This document shows, piece by piece, positions 28,201 to 39,278 of a stretch of DNA of 64,000 nt. Positions within the stretch are counted from its first letter, which is position 1. Each line of letters starts with the position of its first letter. Source of the DNA: Bacillus sp. 2205SS5-2 (GTDB lineage: Bacteria; Bacillota; Bacilli; Bacillales; Bacillaceae_K). The stretch is from NCBI RefSeq assembly GCF_037024155.1, contig NZ_JAYKTS010000002.1, positions 118,373-182,372 of the forward strand. Reading direction: 5' to 3'. The notes under the pieces are model-generated. The model had not been told where the DNA came from. It did no database searches and saw only the letters and a list, made by a program, of their open reading frames with translations. A program made the position numbers and the translations under genes.

Positions 28201-29126
28201 AAAAGCCAGAACTATTAGTCACACCAACAAAGGTGGAAGATATCCGATTATTAGCTGAAGCTGGTGCCGATGCATTTGTTTTAGGAGAACAGAAATTCGG
28301 ATTACGACTTGCAGGTGAATTTAACCGAGAACAAGTAAAAGAATCTATATCAATAGCGCATGAACTAGGCAAGAAAGTCTATGTTGCGATGAATGCTATT
28401 TTTCATAATGAAAAAGTAGAATCTCTAACCGACTACGTGGCGTTTCTTAAGGAGGCTAACGCCGATGCGATCATCTTTGGTGATCCTGCGGTTTTAATGG
28501 CGGTTCGAGAAGTGGCACCAGATATGCCGCTCCATTGGAATACAGAAACAACAGCTACGAATTGGTATACATGCAATTACTGGGGACGAAGAGGGTCTAA
28601 GCGTGCAGTTTTAGCACGTGAAATTAATATGGATACAGTGATTGAAATGAAAGAGAATGCAGAAGTCGAGCTTGAAGTCCAAGTTCATGGCATGACGTGT
28701 ATGTTCCAATCGAAGCGATCACTGCTTGGAAATTATTTTGAGTATCAAGGCAAAGCGATGGAGATTGAAAATCGAAAAGCCAATAAAAATATGATTTTGC
28801 ATGATAAAGAACGTGAAAATAAATATCCTATATTTGAAGATGAAAACGGCACACACATTATGAGCCCGAACGATATATGTATTATCGATGAGCTCCAAGA
28901 GATGGTTGAGGCTGGGATTGAATCGTTCAAAATTGATGGAGTATTGAAATCTTCGGAGTATATCGTAGCAGTTACTAAATTGTATAGAGAAGCTATTGAC
29001 TTATGTAAGGCAGATGAAGATGCCTACGAAGAAAAGAAAGAGCAATTGCTAGAAAGATTGGAAGAACTTCAACCGAGCAATCGACCACTAGATACAGGAT
29101 TTTTCTTTAAAGAAACAGTCTATTAA
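28197..29126 (+). CDS. trhP1: U32-family tRNA uridine hydroxylation protein TrhP1 (YrrN)
   Basis: A 309-residue member of the peptidase U32 family, TIM-barrel type. It begins MKKPELLVTPTKVEDIRLL, and its signature region reads ELEVQVHGMTCMFQSKRSLLGN, in which the usual YSGRC cysteine is absent, the degenerate form I associate with YrrN. With its paralogue downstream it is thought to take part in prephenate-dependent 5-hydroxylation of uridine-34 in tRNA; no protease activity is expected. It overlaps trmR by 4 bases, so translation is coupled. Confidence 0.88.
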   Translation: MKKPELLVTPTKVEDIRLLAEAGADAFVLGEQKFGLRLAGEFNREQVKESISIAHELGKKVYVAMNAIFHNEKVESLTDYVAFLKEANADAIIFGDPAVLMAVREVAPDMPLHWNTETTATNWYTCNYWGRRGSKRAVLAREINMDTVIEMKENAEVELEVQVHGMTCMFQSKRSLLGNYFEYQGKAMEIENRKANKNMILHDKERENKYPIFEDENGTHIMSPNDICIIDELQEMVEAGIESFKIDGVLKSSEYIVAVTKLYREAIDLCKADEDAYEEKKEQLLERLEELQPSNRPLDTGFFFKETVY

Positions 29127-29179
29127 AATGAACGGTTTTTGAATAAGCAAGAACGTATAGATGGTTAGTTTTTGTTTCT

Positions 29180-29245
29180 ATCTCTAGGCGCTACTGGCTT
29201 GAGGTCATAATCCTATAGTTGGACGAATTGCACTTTTCGAAGGTG
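29180..29245 (+). repeat. Truncated A3-like repeat
   Basis: AGGCGCTACTGGCTTGAGGTCATAA resembles the 5' arm of the A3 hairpin at 20.7 kb; the remainder is too short and diverged to fold. It widens the trhP1-trhP2 gap to 145 bases. Confidence 0.45.
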
Positions 29246-29271
29246 AATAAATCAAAAAAGGAGGAAATAGA

Positions 29272-30543
29272 ATGTCGGCAATCATAAGCGATAAAATTTC
29301 ACAAGTTGTGAACGGTAAACGTGTCATCGTAAAAAAACCTGAATTACTTGCCCCTGCTGGAAATCTTGAGAAGTTGAAAATCGCTGTTCACTACGGAGCT
29401 GATGCAGTATATATTGGTGGACAAGAATATGGTTTACGCTCAAACGCAGGAAATTTCACCTTTGCAGACATGAAAGAAGGTGTGGAGTTTGCTCAGAAGT
29501 ATGGCGCAAAGATCTATGTGACAACGAATATCTATGCGCATAATGAAAATATTAACGGATTAGAGGATTACCTTCGTGGTTTGCAAGAAGCCGGAATTAC
29601 AGGAATTATTGTGGCGGATCCCCTTATTATCGAAACATGCCGTAAAGTAGCTCCTAAAGTAGAAGTACACCTAAGCACACAGCAGTCTCTTTCAAACTGG
29701 AAGGCGATTGATTTCTGGAAACAAGAAGGCCTCGATCGTGTCGTCTTGGCACGTGAAGTAAGTGGAGAAGAAATTCGGGAAATGAAGGAAAAAGTGGATA
29801 TTGAGATTGAAACTTTTATACATGGGGCAATGTGTATTTCTTATTCGGGACGCTGTACTTTATCTAATCATATGACGGCACGTGATTCTAACCGTGGTGG
29901 CTGCTGTCAATCATGCCGTTGGGATTATGATCTTTACGAGCAAAATCAAGAAGAAGAGGAAGCTTTATTCACTGAAAATGATGCTCCTTTTGCGATGAGT
30001 CCAAAAGACCTAAAGTTAGTTGAGTCTATTCCCCAAATGATCGAACTTGGGATTGATTCACTAAAAATTGAAGGGCGAATGAAATCCATTCACTACATTG
30101 CCACCGTAGTAAGCGTATACCGAAAGATCATTGATGCTTATTGTGCAGACCCAGCAAACTTTAAAATAAAAAAAGAATGGCTAGTTGAATTAGAGAAATG
30201 TGCCAATCGTGATGCGGCATCAGCCTTTTTTGAGGGTATACCGGGCTTTCAAGAGCAAATGTTTGGTGTGCACGGCCGAAAAACAACGACCGAATTTATT
30301 GGACTTGTTCTCGACTACGATGCTGATACAAGCATAGTCACACTACAACAACGCAATCATTTCAAACCAGGCCATGAAGTAGAGTTTTTCGGTCCAGAAA
30401 TCGAGAACTTTACACAAGTGATTGAGACCATATGGGATGAAGAGGGTCAGGAACTAGATGCAGCACGTCATCCGCTCCAAATTGTTCGATTTAAAGTAGA
30501 TCAACCTGTGTATGCTAACAACATGATGCGAAAGGAGAACTAA
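29272..30543 (+). CDS. trhP2: U32-family tRNA uridine hydroxylation protein TrhP2 (YrrO)
   Basis: A 423-residue U32-family protein. The full signature [19 protein letters not shown] is present, followed by the conserved cysteines of [11 protein letters not shown]; these may hold an iron-sulfur cluster. The N-terminal half is a TIM barrel ([20 protein letters not shown]) and the C-terminal domain is the small beta domain of this family. It works with TrhP1 to make 5-hydroxyuridine in tRNA, the substrate of TrmR. AAAAGGAGG precedes the ATG. Its stop overlaps the udk start by one base. Confidence 0.92.
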   Translation: MSAIISDKISQVVNGKRVIVKKPELLAPAGNLEKLKIAVHYGADAVYIGGQEYGLRSNAGNFTFADMKEGVEFAQKYGAKIYVTTNIYAHNENINGLEDYLRGLQEAGITGIIVADPLIIETCRKVAPKVEVHLSTQQSLSNWKAIDFWKQEGLDRVVLAREVSGEEIREMKEKVDIEIETFIHGAMCISYSGRCTLSNHMTARDSNRGGCCQSCRWDYDLYEQNQEEEEALFTENDAPFAMSPKDLKLVESIPQMIELGIDSLKIEGRMKSIHYIATVVSVYRKIIDAYCADPANFKIKKEWLVELEKCANRDAASAFFEGIPGFQEQMFGVHGRKTTTEFIGLVLDYDADTSIVTLQQRNHFKPGHEVEFFGPEIENFTQVIETIWDEEGQELDAARHPLQIVRFKVDQPVYANNMMRKEN

Positions 30544-31187
30544 TGGGAAAAATGGAACCAAAACCAATTGTAATTGGAGTAGCTGGAGGATCAGGCTCCG
30601 GGAAAACGAGTGTTACAAGAGCGATTTATGAATCGTTTCAAGAGCATTCCATTTTAATGGTCCAGCAAGATTTTTACTATAAAGATCAAAGTCACTTACC
30701 GTTTGAGGAAAGATTAAAAACGAATTATGACCATCCCTTAGCATTTGATAACGATTTATTAATCAATCATCTACAATGTTTATTACGTCACGAAGAAATT
30801 GAAAAACCAGTGTATGACTATAAAATGCACACTCGTTCAGAAGATACGATTCACGTAGAACCAAAAGATGTGATTATCCTTGAAGGGATTCTTGTATTAG
30901 AAGATGAAAGATTGCGTAACCTAATGGATATTAAACTATACGTTGATACTGATGCGGATCTTCGCATTATACGTCGCATGCTTCGTGATATTAAAGAGCG
31001 TGGTCGTTCGATTGATTCTGTGATTGATCAATATGTGAATGTGGTTCGTCCTATGCATAATCAATTTATTGAGCCGACTAAACGCTATGCTGACGTCATT
31101 GTTCCTGAAGGTGGGCATAATCATGTGGCGATTGATTTAATGGTCACAAAAATTCAAACTATTCTTGAACAAAAATCATTTTTGTAA
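30543..31187 (+). CDS. udk: Uridine kinase
   Basis: A 214-residue pyrimidine salvage kinase that phosphorylates uridine and cytidine. The P-loop [13 protein letters not shown] is near residue 11; [12 protein letters not shown] and the [12 protein letters not shown] substrate region are as in other Udk proteins, as is [16 protein letters not shown]. The start is the ATG at 30543 sharing its A with the trhP2 stop, behind AAAGGAG; a second ATG three codons later is possible. udk closes the trmR-trhP operon, the usual Bacillus order. Confidence 0.96.
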   Translation: MGKMEPKPIVIGVAGGSGSGKTSVTRAIYESFQEHSILMVQQDFYYKDQSHLPFEERLKTNYDHPLAFDNDLLINHLQCLLRHEEIEKPVYDYKMHTRSEDTIHVEPKDVIILEGILVLEDERLRNLMDIKLYVDTDADLRIIRRMLRDIKERGRSIDSVIDQYVNVVRPMHNQFIEPTKRYADVIVPEGGHNHVAIDLMVTKIQTILEQKSFL

Positions 31188-31342
31188 TACGATAACATAG
31201 ATACACGAAACGATATGCTTGTAATTTTGCATGATTGCTTCGTTCTTTGTTCATATCCACCGTATTTTTCTAATTAAAAGTACTTGATTTATGGACGATA
31301 CAATTTATAAAGAGTTCTCGATTTTCGTGAACTTATTTTTCT

Positions 31343-31368
31343 CTAGCGCGGCCAGCTTGGTTGCGCTA
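31343..31368. other. GC-rich hairpin between udk and greA
   Basis: TAGCGC / GCGCTA with an inner CCA/TGG pairing in an otherwise AT-rich 267-base gap. It is followed by AATCCGTATTTTTTT, so it might act as a weak terminator for udk. Confidence 0.4.
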
Positions 31369-31454
31369 AATCCGTATTTTTTTAAGCGTATTCTCTTACA
31401 TAAAGATGACATTTTGAATACGTAAACCGTAAATCACAGAAGGAGTGAAGGGAT

Positions 31455-31931
31455 TTGGCAGCAGAAAAAGTATTCCCCATGACACAAGCAGGTAAAGAAA
31501 AGCTGGAACAAGAATTAGATCAATTAAAATCAGTAAAGCGTAAAGAAGTTGTTGAAAGAATAAAGATTGCGAGAAGTTTTGGAGATTTGTCCGAGAACTC
31601 GGAGTATGATTCAGCTAAAGAAGAGCAAGCTTTTGTAGAAGGACGTATTTCCACTCTAGAAGCAATGATTCGAAATGCAAAAATCATTCAAGAAGATGAA
31701 CAGGCGAAAGACATTGTAACCTTAGGTAAATCCGTGTCCTTTGTTGAACTACCAGGTGGGGATGAAGAGTCATATTCCATCGTTGGTAGTGCAGAAGCAG
31801 ACCCATTTGAAGGGAAAATATCAAACGATTCACCCATTGCAAAAAGCTTACTTGGGAAAAAAGTTGGAGAAGAAGTTTCTGTTCACACACCTGGCGGAGA
31901 CATGAAGGTAAGAATCACAGCCATTAAATAA
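31455..31931 (+). CDS. greA: Transcription elongation factor GreA
   Basis: A 158-residue protein that rescues stalled RNA polymerase by stimulating transcript cleavage. The N-terminal coiled coil carries [20 protein letters not shown], which includes the conserved acidic tip (LSENSEY), and the C-terminal globular domain ends [16 protein letters not shown]. The start is TTG 31455, with AAGGAGTG upstream and the family-typical [17 protein letters not shown]. Followed by a terminator. Confidence 0.97.
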   Translation: MAAEKVFPMTQAGKEKLEQELDQLKSVKRKEVVERIKIARSFGDLSENSEYDSAKEEQAFVEGRISTLEAMIRNAKIIQEDEQAKDIVTLGKSVSFVELPGGDEESYSIVGSAEADPFEGKISNDSPIAKSLLGKKVGEEVSVHTPGGDMKVRITAIK

Positions 31932-31940
31932 GGTTCAATG

Positions 31941-31986
31941 AATGACCATCCGGAGGTATAAAAGCCTACGAATGGTCATTTTTTTG
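31941..31986 (+). terminator. Terminator after greA
   Basis: AATGACCAT / ATGGTCATT perfect stem with a 22-base loop and T7. Confidence 0.85.
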
Positions 31987-32084
31987 TCTAAATATTGATT
32001 TTGAGTATGTTGGACCCAACAAACCATTAGCTTAGTGAAATGTAATCTGAACGCAATTTCGTCCCTATTTTTTGATACCTCCCT

Positions 32085-32145
32085 AAAGGCTAGGTAGGCA
32101 AATATTTATCAGTCATCCCTAGGCAACCACTTGCGCTTTTCTTAT
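32085..32145 (+). repeat. Degenerate A-type repeat
   Basis: CCCTAGGCAACCACTTGCGCTTTTC resembles the 3' end of A1 units (CCCTGGGCAGCCACTTCCGCTTTTC); the 5' arm is barely recognisable. It lies between the greA terminator and pbpI. Confidence 0.4.
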
Positions 32146-32210
32146 TGCTCAAGGATTCACCTTAGTATGATTTTGTTCATTGTGTCAACAATGATGATGA
32201 GGTGGAAGAA

Positions 32211-33968
32211 ATGAAAAGAAAAAAACGTTTAAAATTTTTCGGGATTTGTATTTTGTTATTTCACTCCTTGCTAATCGGAAGACTTTTGCAATTACAGCTT
32301 TTTCAGACAGAAACGTATTCAGCAGCGAATATCAATCTGATTGAAAAAAGTGTACAACAGCGTACACAACAGTATGTAATTGACAGTGGCCGAGGTCAAT
32401 TTCTCGATGATTCGTCTAAACCCTTATCGTATACAGAGAAGCATATTTTGGTTTTATTTTCATTTATTCAACATAACACGGAAGCTTTAGCAAAAATTTC
32501 ATCTATCTTGAATATGAACGTAAGTGATCTCCAATCTAGACTTAAAGAAACAAAGAAACCACTTCGGATTCTAGAACCCTCGCTCTCTGAAGAGCAGGCG
32601 ACAAAAATTAATCAGCTTAAGATAGATGGGGTCTTCGCTTTGAAGGAAAAACTTTCATTAACAACGCCATTGGCAGCACAATTTATAGGCATTACAAGTG
32701 AAAATAAAGAGGTATTTGAAAAAAGGTATCCTAACAGCAATTTAAATGATATCCAACCGATTGGTGTGACAGGATTACAAGGAACATTTGATGAGTTGTT
32801 ACTATCTAGTGGCGACGAAAAGCTCATGTACCATGTGGATGCATTGGGAAGACCTTTATTCGGGATGGATGTAAAATATACCTCTCCAACTAACTCATTT
32901 TACCCTCTTCTAGTTAAAACAACGATTGATTCTGCTCTTCAACGAGATTTTGAAGAGTACTTGAATTCAAGTGCACTTATTGAAGGTGGGCTTCTTCTGC
33001 TAGATATTGAAAAAAGTGAGATTAAAGCTGTCGTTTCACAAGCGCCGCTAAATACTGCCGATCCTTTTAAAACCAAAGGTATAAACAACCTCATGTTTAC
33101 TCAACTTACTCCTGGTTCGGTATTTAAAGCAGTGGTGGCTGCTGCAGCTATTGAAAAAGGAATCGTCAATGAACATGAGCTGTTTAACTGTAATGTAAAT
33201 ATATATGGCGAACAAGAGACAGAGAAAATGCAATATGGTCTACTAACATTTAAAGATAGCTTTGCTAAAAGTTGTAATGCTACCTTCGGAGAACTATCTG
33301 AACGTCTGGCTCGCATAAGTCCTAGTATTCTTACCACCTATGCAGAAAAATTAGGCGTTATCGGAGGATCAGGCTGGAAAGGGGATATTTTTCATTATCA
33401 GGATTTTGCTCAACTTGATGAAGAACGAGGCCAGGTCTTTCTTGATCCCCCAACCAACGGCAGTGAAAGTGTTTTTAAACAAACAGGTATAGGTCAACTA
33501 AATGTGCAAGTTACACCACTCGCTGTAGCGAATATGATGGCAACTATTGCAAGGGGCGGAGAGAGTCACATGGTAAAGGGAGTATCAGAAATTCAATATC
33601 AAAGCAGCGCGCCCATGTTTACCTTTCCGTATAAGAGGATTAATGAAACACCTTTATCTCCTTATACAGCGATGAAATTACAAGAGCTATTAAGATGGGT
33701 AGTTGAAAGTGAAAAAGGAACCGCTCATAGTCTTTCATCCCTTCCTTATGCAATTGCAGGCAAAACAGGGACCGCTCAAGTAGAAGTCAAAGATGAGACT
33801 CCCTATTATCATAAATGGTTCGCTGGTTATTTTCCCTTTGAAAATCCAAAATACGCCTTAGTGGCAGTTAATGCAAATACTACCCTTTCAGGTCAAAGTG
33901 CTCATCAAATGTTTGCTGATGCAGTAAGAATAATAGCACAAAATGAAGAAAGTTTAGAAAATGAGTGA
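32211..33968 (+). CDS. pbpI: Class B penicillin-binding protein (PbpI type)
   Basis: A 585-residue membrane-anchored peptidoglycan transpeptidase. A short basic N-terminus and one membrane segment (FGICILLFHSLLIGRL) lead into a dimerisation domain and the transpeptidase domain. All three active-site motifs are present: S303-V-F-K306, S354-C-N356 and K518-T-G520 (GKTGTAQ). It is the YrrR/PbpI type by position between greA and yrrS. The ATG at 32211 follows GAGGTGG; three earlier codons in frame overlap that RBS. Confidence 0.92.
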   Translation: MKRKKRLKFFGICILLFHSLLIGRLLQLQLFQTETYSAANINLIEKSVQQRTQQYVIDSGRGQFLDDSSKPLSYTEKHILVLFSFIQHNTEALAKISSILNMNVSDLQSRLKETKKPLRILEPSLSEEQATKINQLKIDGVFALKEKLSLTTPLAAQFIGITSENKEVFEKRYPNSNLNDIQPIGVTGLQGTFDELLLSSGDEKLMYHVDALGRPLFGMDVKYTSPTNSFYPLLVKTTIDSALQRDFEEYLNSSALIEGGLLLLDIEKSEIKAVVSQAPLNTADPFKTKGINNLMFTQLTPGSVFKAVVAAAAIEKGIVNEHELFNCNVNIYGEQETEKMQYGLLTFKDSFAKSCNATFGELSERLARISPSILTTYAEKLGVIGGSGWKGDIFHYQDFAQLDEERGQVFLDPPTNGSESVFKQTGIGQLNVQVTPLAVANMMATIARGGESHMVKGVSEIQYQSSAPMFTFPYKRINETPLSPYTAMKLQELLRWVVESEKGTAHSLSSLPYAIAGKTGTAQVEVKDETPYYHKWFAGYFPFENPKYALVAVNANTTLSGQSAHQMFADAVRIIAQNEESLENE

Positions 33969-34050
33969 ACTTTCCCCTTTTTTCCGTAGACAAGATATGA
34001 TAACCTCTTAAGAAAAGACGGATTGTTGTCTATAAGTAGGAGGAGTATGA

Positions 34051-34725
34051 GTGAGGTATAAATCAAGAGCGGATAAACGAGTACGAAAAAAAAGAGCAAA
34101 TATTATATTAAACTCATTAATAGTAGTAGTCCTTGGCTTAATCGTTTTTACAGGATACAATATCGTATTTAATGAAGATGTTGCAATCGATTCATCAGAG
34201 AGTGCCAGTAAGAAGGAACCGCTTAACGAAAAGGCTGGGAAAGAAGAAGTAAAAGAAACCGAGAGTGACGCGAAAGAAAAGGTGGAAATGGAAGTAAAGG
34301 AAGAAACTCAAAGCCCATCTGAGGAAGCAGAGAAGACCGACGAAGTGGAATCTGGGGATTCTGAGCAGGAAATAGTCATTTCCGAAAATAATAATGATCC
34401 TAATGTGGAAGATACCTATGTAAATAATACATGGAAACCTATCCCCACTTCTCAAGAAGGAGAGCATGTTTCAAGTTATGAAGTGGGGTCAATTGATTGG
34501 CAAGAAAAAGAAAAAGCCATTGCTCTAGGAGCGAATTTACCTCTTGGTGATATGACAGTGTGGTATATAGGAAATGGTGGTGGTCCGAACAAGGCCATCG
34601 GAACAGTAACTTCTTCAAATGAAATGGAAATTTATCGTGTCTATATTGAGTGGATGGATGGTCAAGGGTGGAAGCCGACTAAGGTGGACCGTCTATTAGA
34701 GAATGATAAAAAAACAAACAGCTGA
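34051..34725 (+). CDS. yrrS: YrrS family membrane protein (DUF1510)
   Basis: A 224-residue protein: a basic N-terminus (MRYKSRADKRVRKKRAN), one membrane segment (IILNSLIVVVLGLIVFTGY), a long, very acidic and lysine-rich linker of about 80 residues, and a conserved C-terminal DUF1510 domain outside the cell (NNTWKPIPTSQEG, WYIGNGGGPNKAIGTV). Start GTG 34051, with AGGAGGAG upstream. In B. subtilis yrrS follows pbpI and the pair has been linked to sporulation, so it may assist PbpI. The stop codon is inside the downstream terminator stem. Confidence 0.9.
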   Translation: MRYKSRADKRVRKKRANIILNSLIVVVLGLIVFTGYNIVFNEDVAIDSSESASKKEPLNEKAGKEEVKETESDAKEKVEMEVKEETQSPSEEAEKTDEVESGDSEQEIVISENNNDPNVEDTYVNNTWKPIPTSQEGEHVSSYEVGSIDWQEKEKAIALGANLPLGDMTVWYIGNGGGPNKAIGTVTSSNEMEIYRVYIEWMDGQGWKPTKVDRLLENDKKTNS

Positions 34726-34757
34726 GGCACTCATGTGCCCAGCTGTTTTATTTTGTT
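34716..34757. terminator. Bidirectional terminator between yrrS and yrzA
   Basis: AAACAGCTG / CAGCTGTTT with an inner GGCAC/GTGCC stem and T- or A-rich flanks on both sides, serving both convergent genes. Confidence 0.85.
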
Positions 34758-34954
34758 TGTTTGAAATGAACAACAGCGCTGTATAAAGGTTGTCCATCTA
34801 TATTTAAGGCAACTTGATGCGAAACAGAATGAACCTCCAATAAAATGGCCTTATTATGCTGAATTTGTTCATTTATTTTTCTTTCTAAGTCTTTTAAGTT
34901 CGTGTCTTCAAAAAATTCAATTTTATCTTGAAATAAATCTAAGTTTAACTCCAA
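34748..34954 (-). CDS. yrzA: YrzA family protein (DUF2536)
   Basis: A 68-residue protein MELNLDLFQDKIEFFEDTN... ending LYSAVVHFKQTK, the size and pattern of Bacillus YrzA (DUF2536), which lies at the same place between yrrS and yrrT. The start is the TTG at 34954, 7 bases after AGGGGGTG; the frame continues 30 codons upstream without another RBS. Function unknown. It is convergent with yrrS and shares a terminator. Confidence 0.82.
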   Translation of the reverse strand: MELNLDLFQDKIEFFEDTNLKDLERKINEQIQHNKAILLEVHSVSHQVALNIDGQPLYSAVVHFKQTK

Positions 34955-35081
34955 GAAATCACCCCCTAGCGAAAGCTTCTTCTCTATTTTAAGTAAAACA
35001 CGACGGTGTAAGCAAGTATTCTTTATTGAACTTCTCAGAAACATATGATAAGTTAATAACAGTTTTAATTTTAATTCATAG

Positions 35082-35098
35082 TATACTCATAGGAATTA
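35082..35098 (+). promoter_or_regulatory. yrrT promoter -10 with possible CymR half-site
   Basis: TATACT (35082-35087) followed directly by ATAGGAATTA (35089-35098), which matches the ATNGGAATTT half of the CymR operator as I remember it, except for the last base. The other half-site is not at the expected spacing. No good -35 is visible. Confidence 0.35.
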
Positions 35099-35125
35099 TA
35101 TACTTTGAGATATTGAGGTGCTAAA

Positions 35126-35764
35126 ATGGGAAGGGAATTTTTAGACATTTTTGAAGAGTGGGCAGATTCATATGATAAAACGGTTGAAGGTCATGATCTT
35201 CAATACAAAGAAGTTTTTGAAGGGTACGAAGAGATATTGACCATGGTGTGCGAAAGATCAAGTGGAACGATATGGGAGTTCGGAAGTGGAACAGGGAATT
35301 TATCCGCAAAATTAGTTCAAAAGGGATATAATGTCATTGGAATCGAACCATCAAAGGAAATGAGAGCGGTTTTTCAAAAGAAATTTGGCGAGAGTATATC
35401 TGTCGTGGATGGGGATTTTTTAAGCTATTCAGTTGATGGTAAACCGGATACGATTGTTAGCACATATGCATTTCATCACTTAACAGATACGGAAAAAGCA
35501 CAAGCTTTTCATCAATATGGAAACCTATTGAATAAAGGTGGTAAAATAGTGTTTGCAGACACCATGTATCTGTCATCTCAAGCATACTCAGATGGAATTG
35601 AAAAGGCTGAAAAGCAAGGTTTTGAAGATTTAGCGCAGGATTTAAAGCGTGAGCACTATACAACGATACCTGCATTAACTCAAATGGCAGAAGAGGCTGG
35701 TTTTTCCGTCACATTCATCCGCTGCAATGCTTTTGTTTGGCTCATGGAAGCAATCAAACAATAG
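35126..35764 (+). CDS. yrrT: SAM-dependent methyltransferase YrrT
   Basis: A 212-residue class I methyltransferase. The SAM site [13 protein letters not shown] is near residue 53, followed by [13 protein letters not shown] and the [10 protein letters not shown] motif. yrrT heads the yrrT-mtnN-mccA-mccB-yrhC gene set that turns S-adenosylmethionine products back into cysteine; it may produce the S-adenosylhomocysteine that mtnN consumes, but its acceptor is not known. GAGGTG precedes the ATG. mtnN starts 15 bases downstream. Confidence 0.9.
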   Translation: MGREFLDIFEEWADSYDKTVEGHDLQYKEVFEGYEEILTMVCERSSGTIWEFGSGTGNLSAKLVQKGYNVIGIEPSKEMRAVFQKKFGESISVVDGDFLSYSVDGKPDTIVSTYAFHHLTDTEKAQAFHQYGNLLNKGGKIVFADTMYLSSQAYSDGIEKAEKQGFEDLAQDLKREHYTTIPALTQMAEEAGFSVTFIRCNAFVWLMEAIKQ

Positions 35765-35778
35765 AAAGAGGTATTTTC

Positions 35779-36471
35779 ATGAAAGCAGCAATTATTGGGG
35801 CAATGGAAGAAGAAGTGGTTTTATTACGATCAAACATTGAAGGAGTACACACTGAAGAGATTGCTGGATGTGAATTTACGGTCGGTACCATGCACGGAAA
35901 AGAAGTGATATTGCTTCGTTCGGGCATCGGGAAAGTTAACGCAGCGATGTCCACAGCCATTCTTTTAGAAAAGTTCAGACCAGACGTCATCATCAATACA
36001 GGTTCAGCGGGTGGATTTGATGCATCATTAAATGTAGGAGATGTTGTTATCTCTACTGAGGTGCGCCATCATGACGTTGATGTGACAGCGTTTGGTTATG
36101 AATATGGTCAAGTGCCTCAGCTCCCAGCCGCATTCACGGCCGATGAAAAACTCGTCTCTTTAGCAGAAGCTGCGGCGAAAGATACAATGGATGCTCAGGT
36201 GGTAAAAGGACTAATTGCTACTGGAGATTCATTTATGAGTGATCCAGATCGAGTAACGGCGATTCGTAACAAATTTGCTGACTTACAAGCAGTAGAGATG
36301 GAAGCGGCAGCAGTAGCTCAAGTTGCACATAATTTCGCAGTTCCGTTTGTGATTATTCGTGCACTGTCCGATATTGCAGGTAAAGAATCTAATGTCTCTT
36401 TTGAACAGTTCTTAGATATTGCAGCTGTCAATTCGGCTCATTTAGTCATGAAGATTGTGGCGACACTTTAA
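35779..36471 (+). CDS. mtnN: 5'-methylthioadenosine/S-adenosylhomocysteine nucleosidase
   Basis: A 230-residue enzyme that removes adenine from methylthioadenosine and S-adenosylhomocysteine, feeding methionine and homocysteine salvage. The start [16 protein letters not shown], the NTGSAGGFD motif, [10 protein letters not shown] and the catalytic Asp region [10 protein letters not shown] are all present. ATG 35779 behind AAAGAGG gives the normal length; an earlier in-frame ATG lies inside yrrT. The stop codon lies in the target duplication of MITE copy 3. Confidence 0.96.
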   Translation: MKAAIIGAMEEEVVLLRSNIEGVHTEEIAGCEFTVGTMHGKEVILLRSGIGKVNAAMSTAILLEKFRPDVIINTGSAGGFDASLNVGDVVISTEVRHHDVDVTAFGYEYGQVPQLPAAFTADEKLVSLAEAAAKDTMDAQVVKGLIATGDSFMSDPDRVTAIRNKFADLQAVEMEAAAVAQVAHNFAVPFVIIRALSDIAGKESNVSFEQFLDIAAVNSAHLVMKIVATL

Positions 36472-36624
36472 GTAAGGGTATTTCGTATACATTTTTCCTA
36501 TTTAATTTACTAGTCGTTGTTATCTTTCAATGTTTCAGGGATTTCATTCAAAAAACAAGAAAATGATAATTAAAGACCTTTTATTTTTACGGTATATACC
36601 GCTGAGAAAAACAGCCTTAAGTAA
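36468..36624 (+). mobile_element. MITE copy 3, at the mtnN stop codon
   Basis: Element 36476-36616 (141 bp) from GGGTATTTCGTATACATTT to GAGAAAAACAGCC. Exact 8-bp duplication TTAAGTAA at 36468-36475 and 36617-36624; the left copy contains the mtnN TAA stop. The body is diverged from other copies. It separates mtnN from its terminator. Confidence 0.82.
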
Positions 36625-36626
36625 AT

Positions 36627-36655
36627 AAGGGACTCCATATAGAGTCCCTTTCATC
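36627..36655 (+). terminator. Terminator after mtnN
   Basis: AAGGGACTC / GAGTCCCTT perfect 9-bp stem, 6-base loop. The following tract is only TTTCATCTTT, so some read-through towards mccA is possible. Confidence 0.75.
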
Positions 36656-36656
36656 T

Positions 36657-36832
36657 TTATTATTGGCTCTTTTCGTATACACTGTGGCTATTTCATCTGA
36701 TTTTTGGATAAATTCTCCATTTCACTGTTCATTTCCATCAAAAACAGACGAATTGATGCCAAAATAAAGCTATATCATAGATGATAATATGATACGAAAA
36801 GCAACTAACTTTGCGAAAATAACCTTATTGTT
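36657..36832 (+). mobile_element. MITE copy 4, upstream of mccA
   Basis: Element 36665-36824 (160 bp) from GGCTCTTTTCGTATACACTG to GCGAAAATAACC, with near-perfect duplication TTATTATT (36657-36664) / TTATTGTT (36825-36832). It is in direct orientation with copy 3, 48 bp away. A frame that runs from here into mccA is MITE-derived. Confidence 0.88.
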
Positions 36833-36866
36833 TGTAGGATTGATTATTATTCCGGGGGTAAAAATG

Positions 36867-38926
<2,060 letters not shown>

Positions 38927-38964
38927 ACCCTCAGGAAAATTATTCTATTTATGGTTATATTTGC

Positions 38965-39009
38965 TTGTTAGAATACATGAGAAGTTGTGATATAGTAACT
39001 TCACAACTT
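38965..39009 (+). promoter_or_regulatory. Promoter-like sequence with operator-like palindrome before yrhC
   Basis: AAGTTGTGA (38982-38990) and TCACAACTT (39001-39009) form a perfect 9-bp inverted repeat around 10 bases. A -35-like TTGTTA (38965-38970) and -10-like GATATA/TATAGT lie across its left arm, so a bound regulator would cover the promoter. It could also be the stem of a leader hairpin; no T run follows. Confidence 0.4.
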
Positions 39010-39035
39010 GAGATTCTTTGAAGCGGGTGTTGACG

Positions 39036-39278
39036 ATGAAAAAAAGATTAAATGAGAAAATCATTGATTATAAGCGATTTGGGTTCACGTTGGTCGCATT
39101 AAGTGTATTTCTATATTTAGGAGTGGTACTTCCGACAATGGGGAAAACCACAATAAAGATATATACTCTGATGACCTTCACGACGATTTTTTTAAGTTTA
39201 TCATTTTACTTCTTTTTTCAAGCAATTTTAATAAAAAAACAACTTGCCAAACTTGAGAATGAAAGACCATTTTCTTAA
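39036..39278 (+). CDS. yrhC: YrhC-like small membrane protein
   Basis: An 80-residue protein with two membrane segments (FTLVALSVFLYLGVVLP and LMTFTTIFLSLSFYFFFQA) and charged ends, in the place of yrhC at the end of the B. subtilis mcc gene set. ATG 39036 behind AAGCGGGTG; a longer frame starts at a TTG six codons earlier without a spaced RBS. Function unknown. The TAA stop lies within the target duplication of MITE copy 5. Confidence 0.8.
   Translation: MKKRLNEKIIDYKRFGFTLVALSVFLYLGVVLPTMGKTTIKIYTLMTFTTIFLSLSFYFFFQAILIKKQLAKLENERPFS

Noticed and set aside
36789..36866. N-terminal extension of mccA
   Set aside because: The extra 26 codons come from the MITE right end and its flank; the ATG at 36867 has an RBS and gives the family length.
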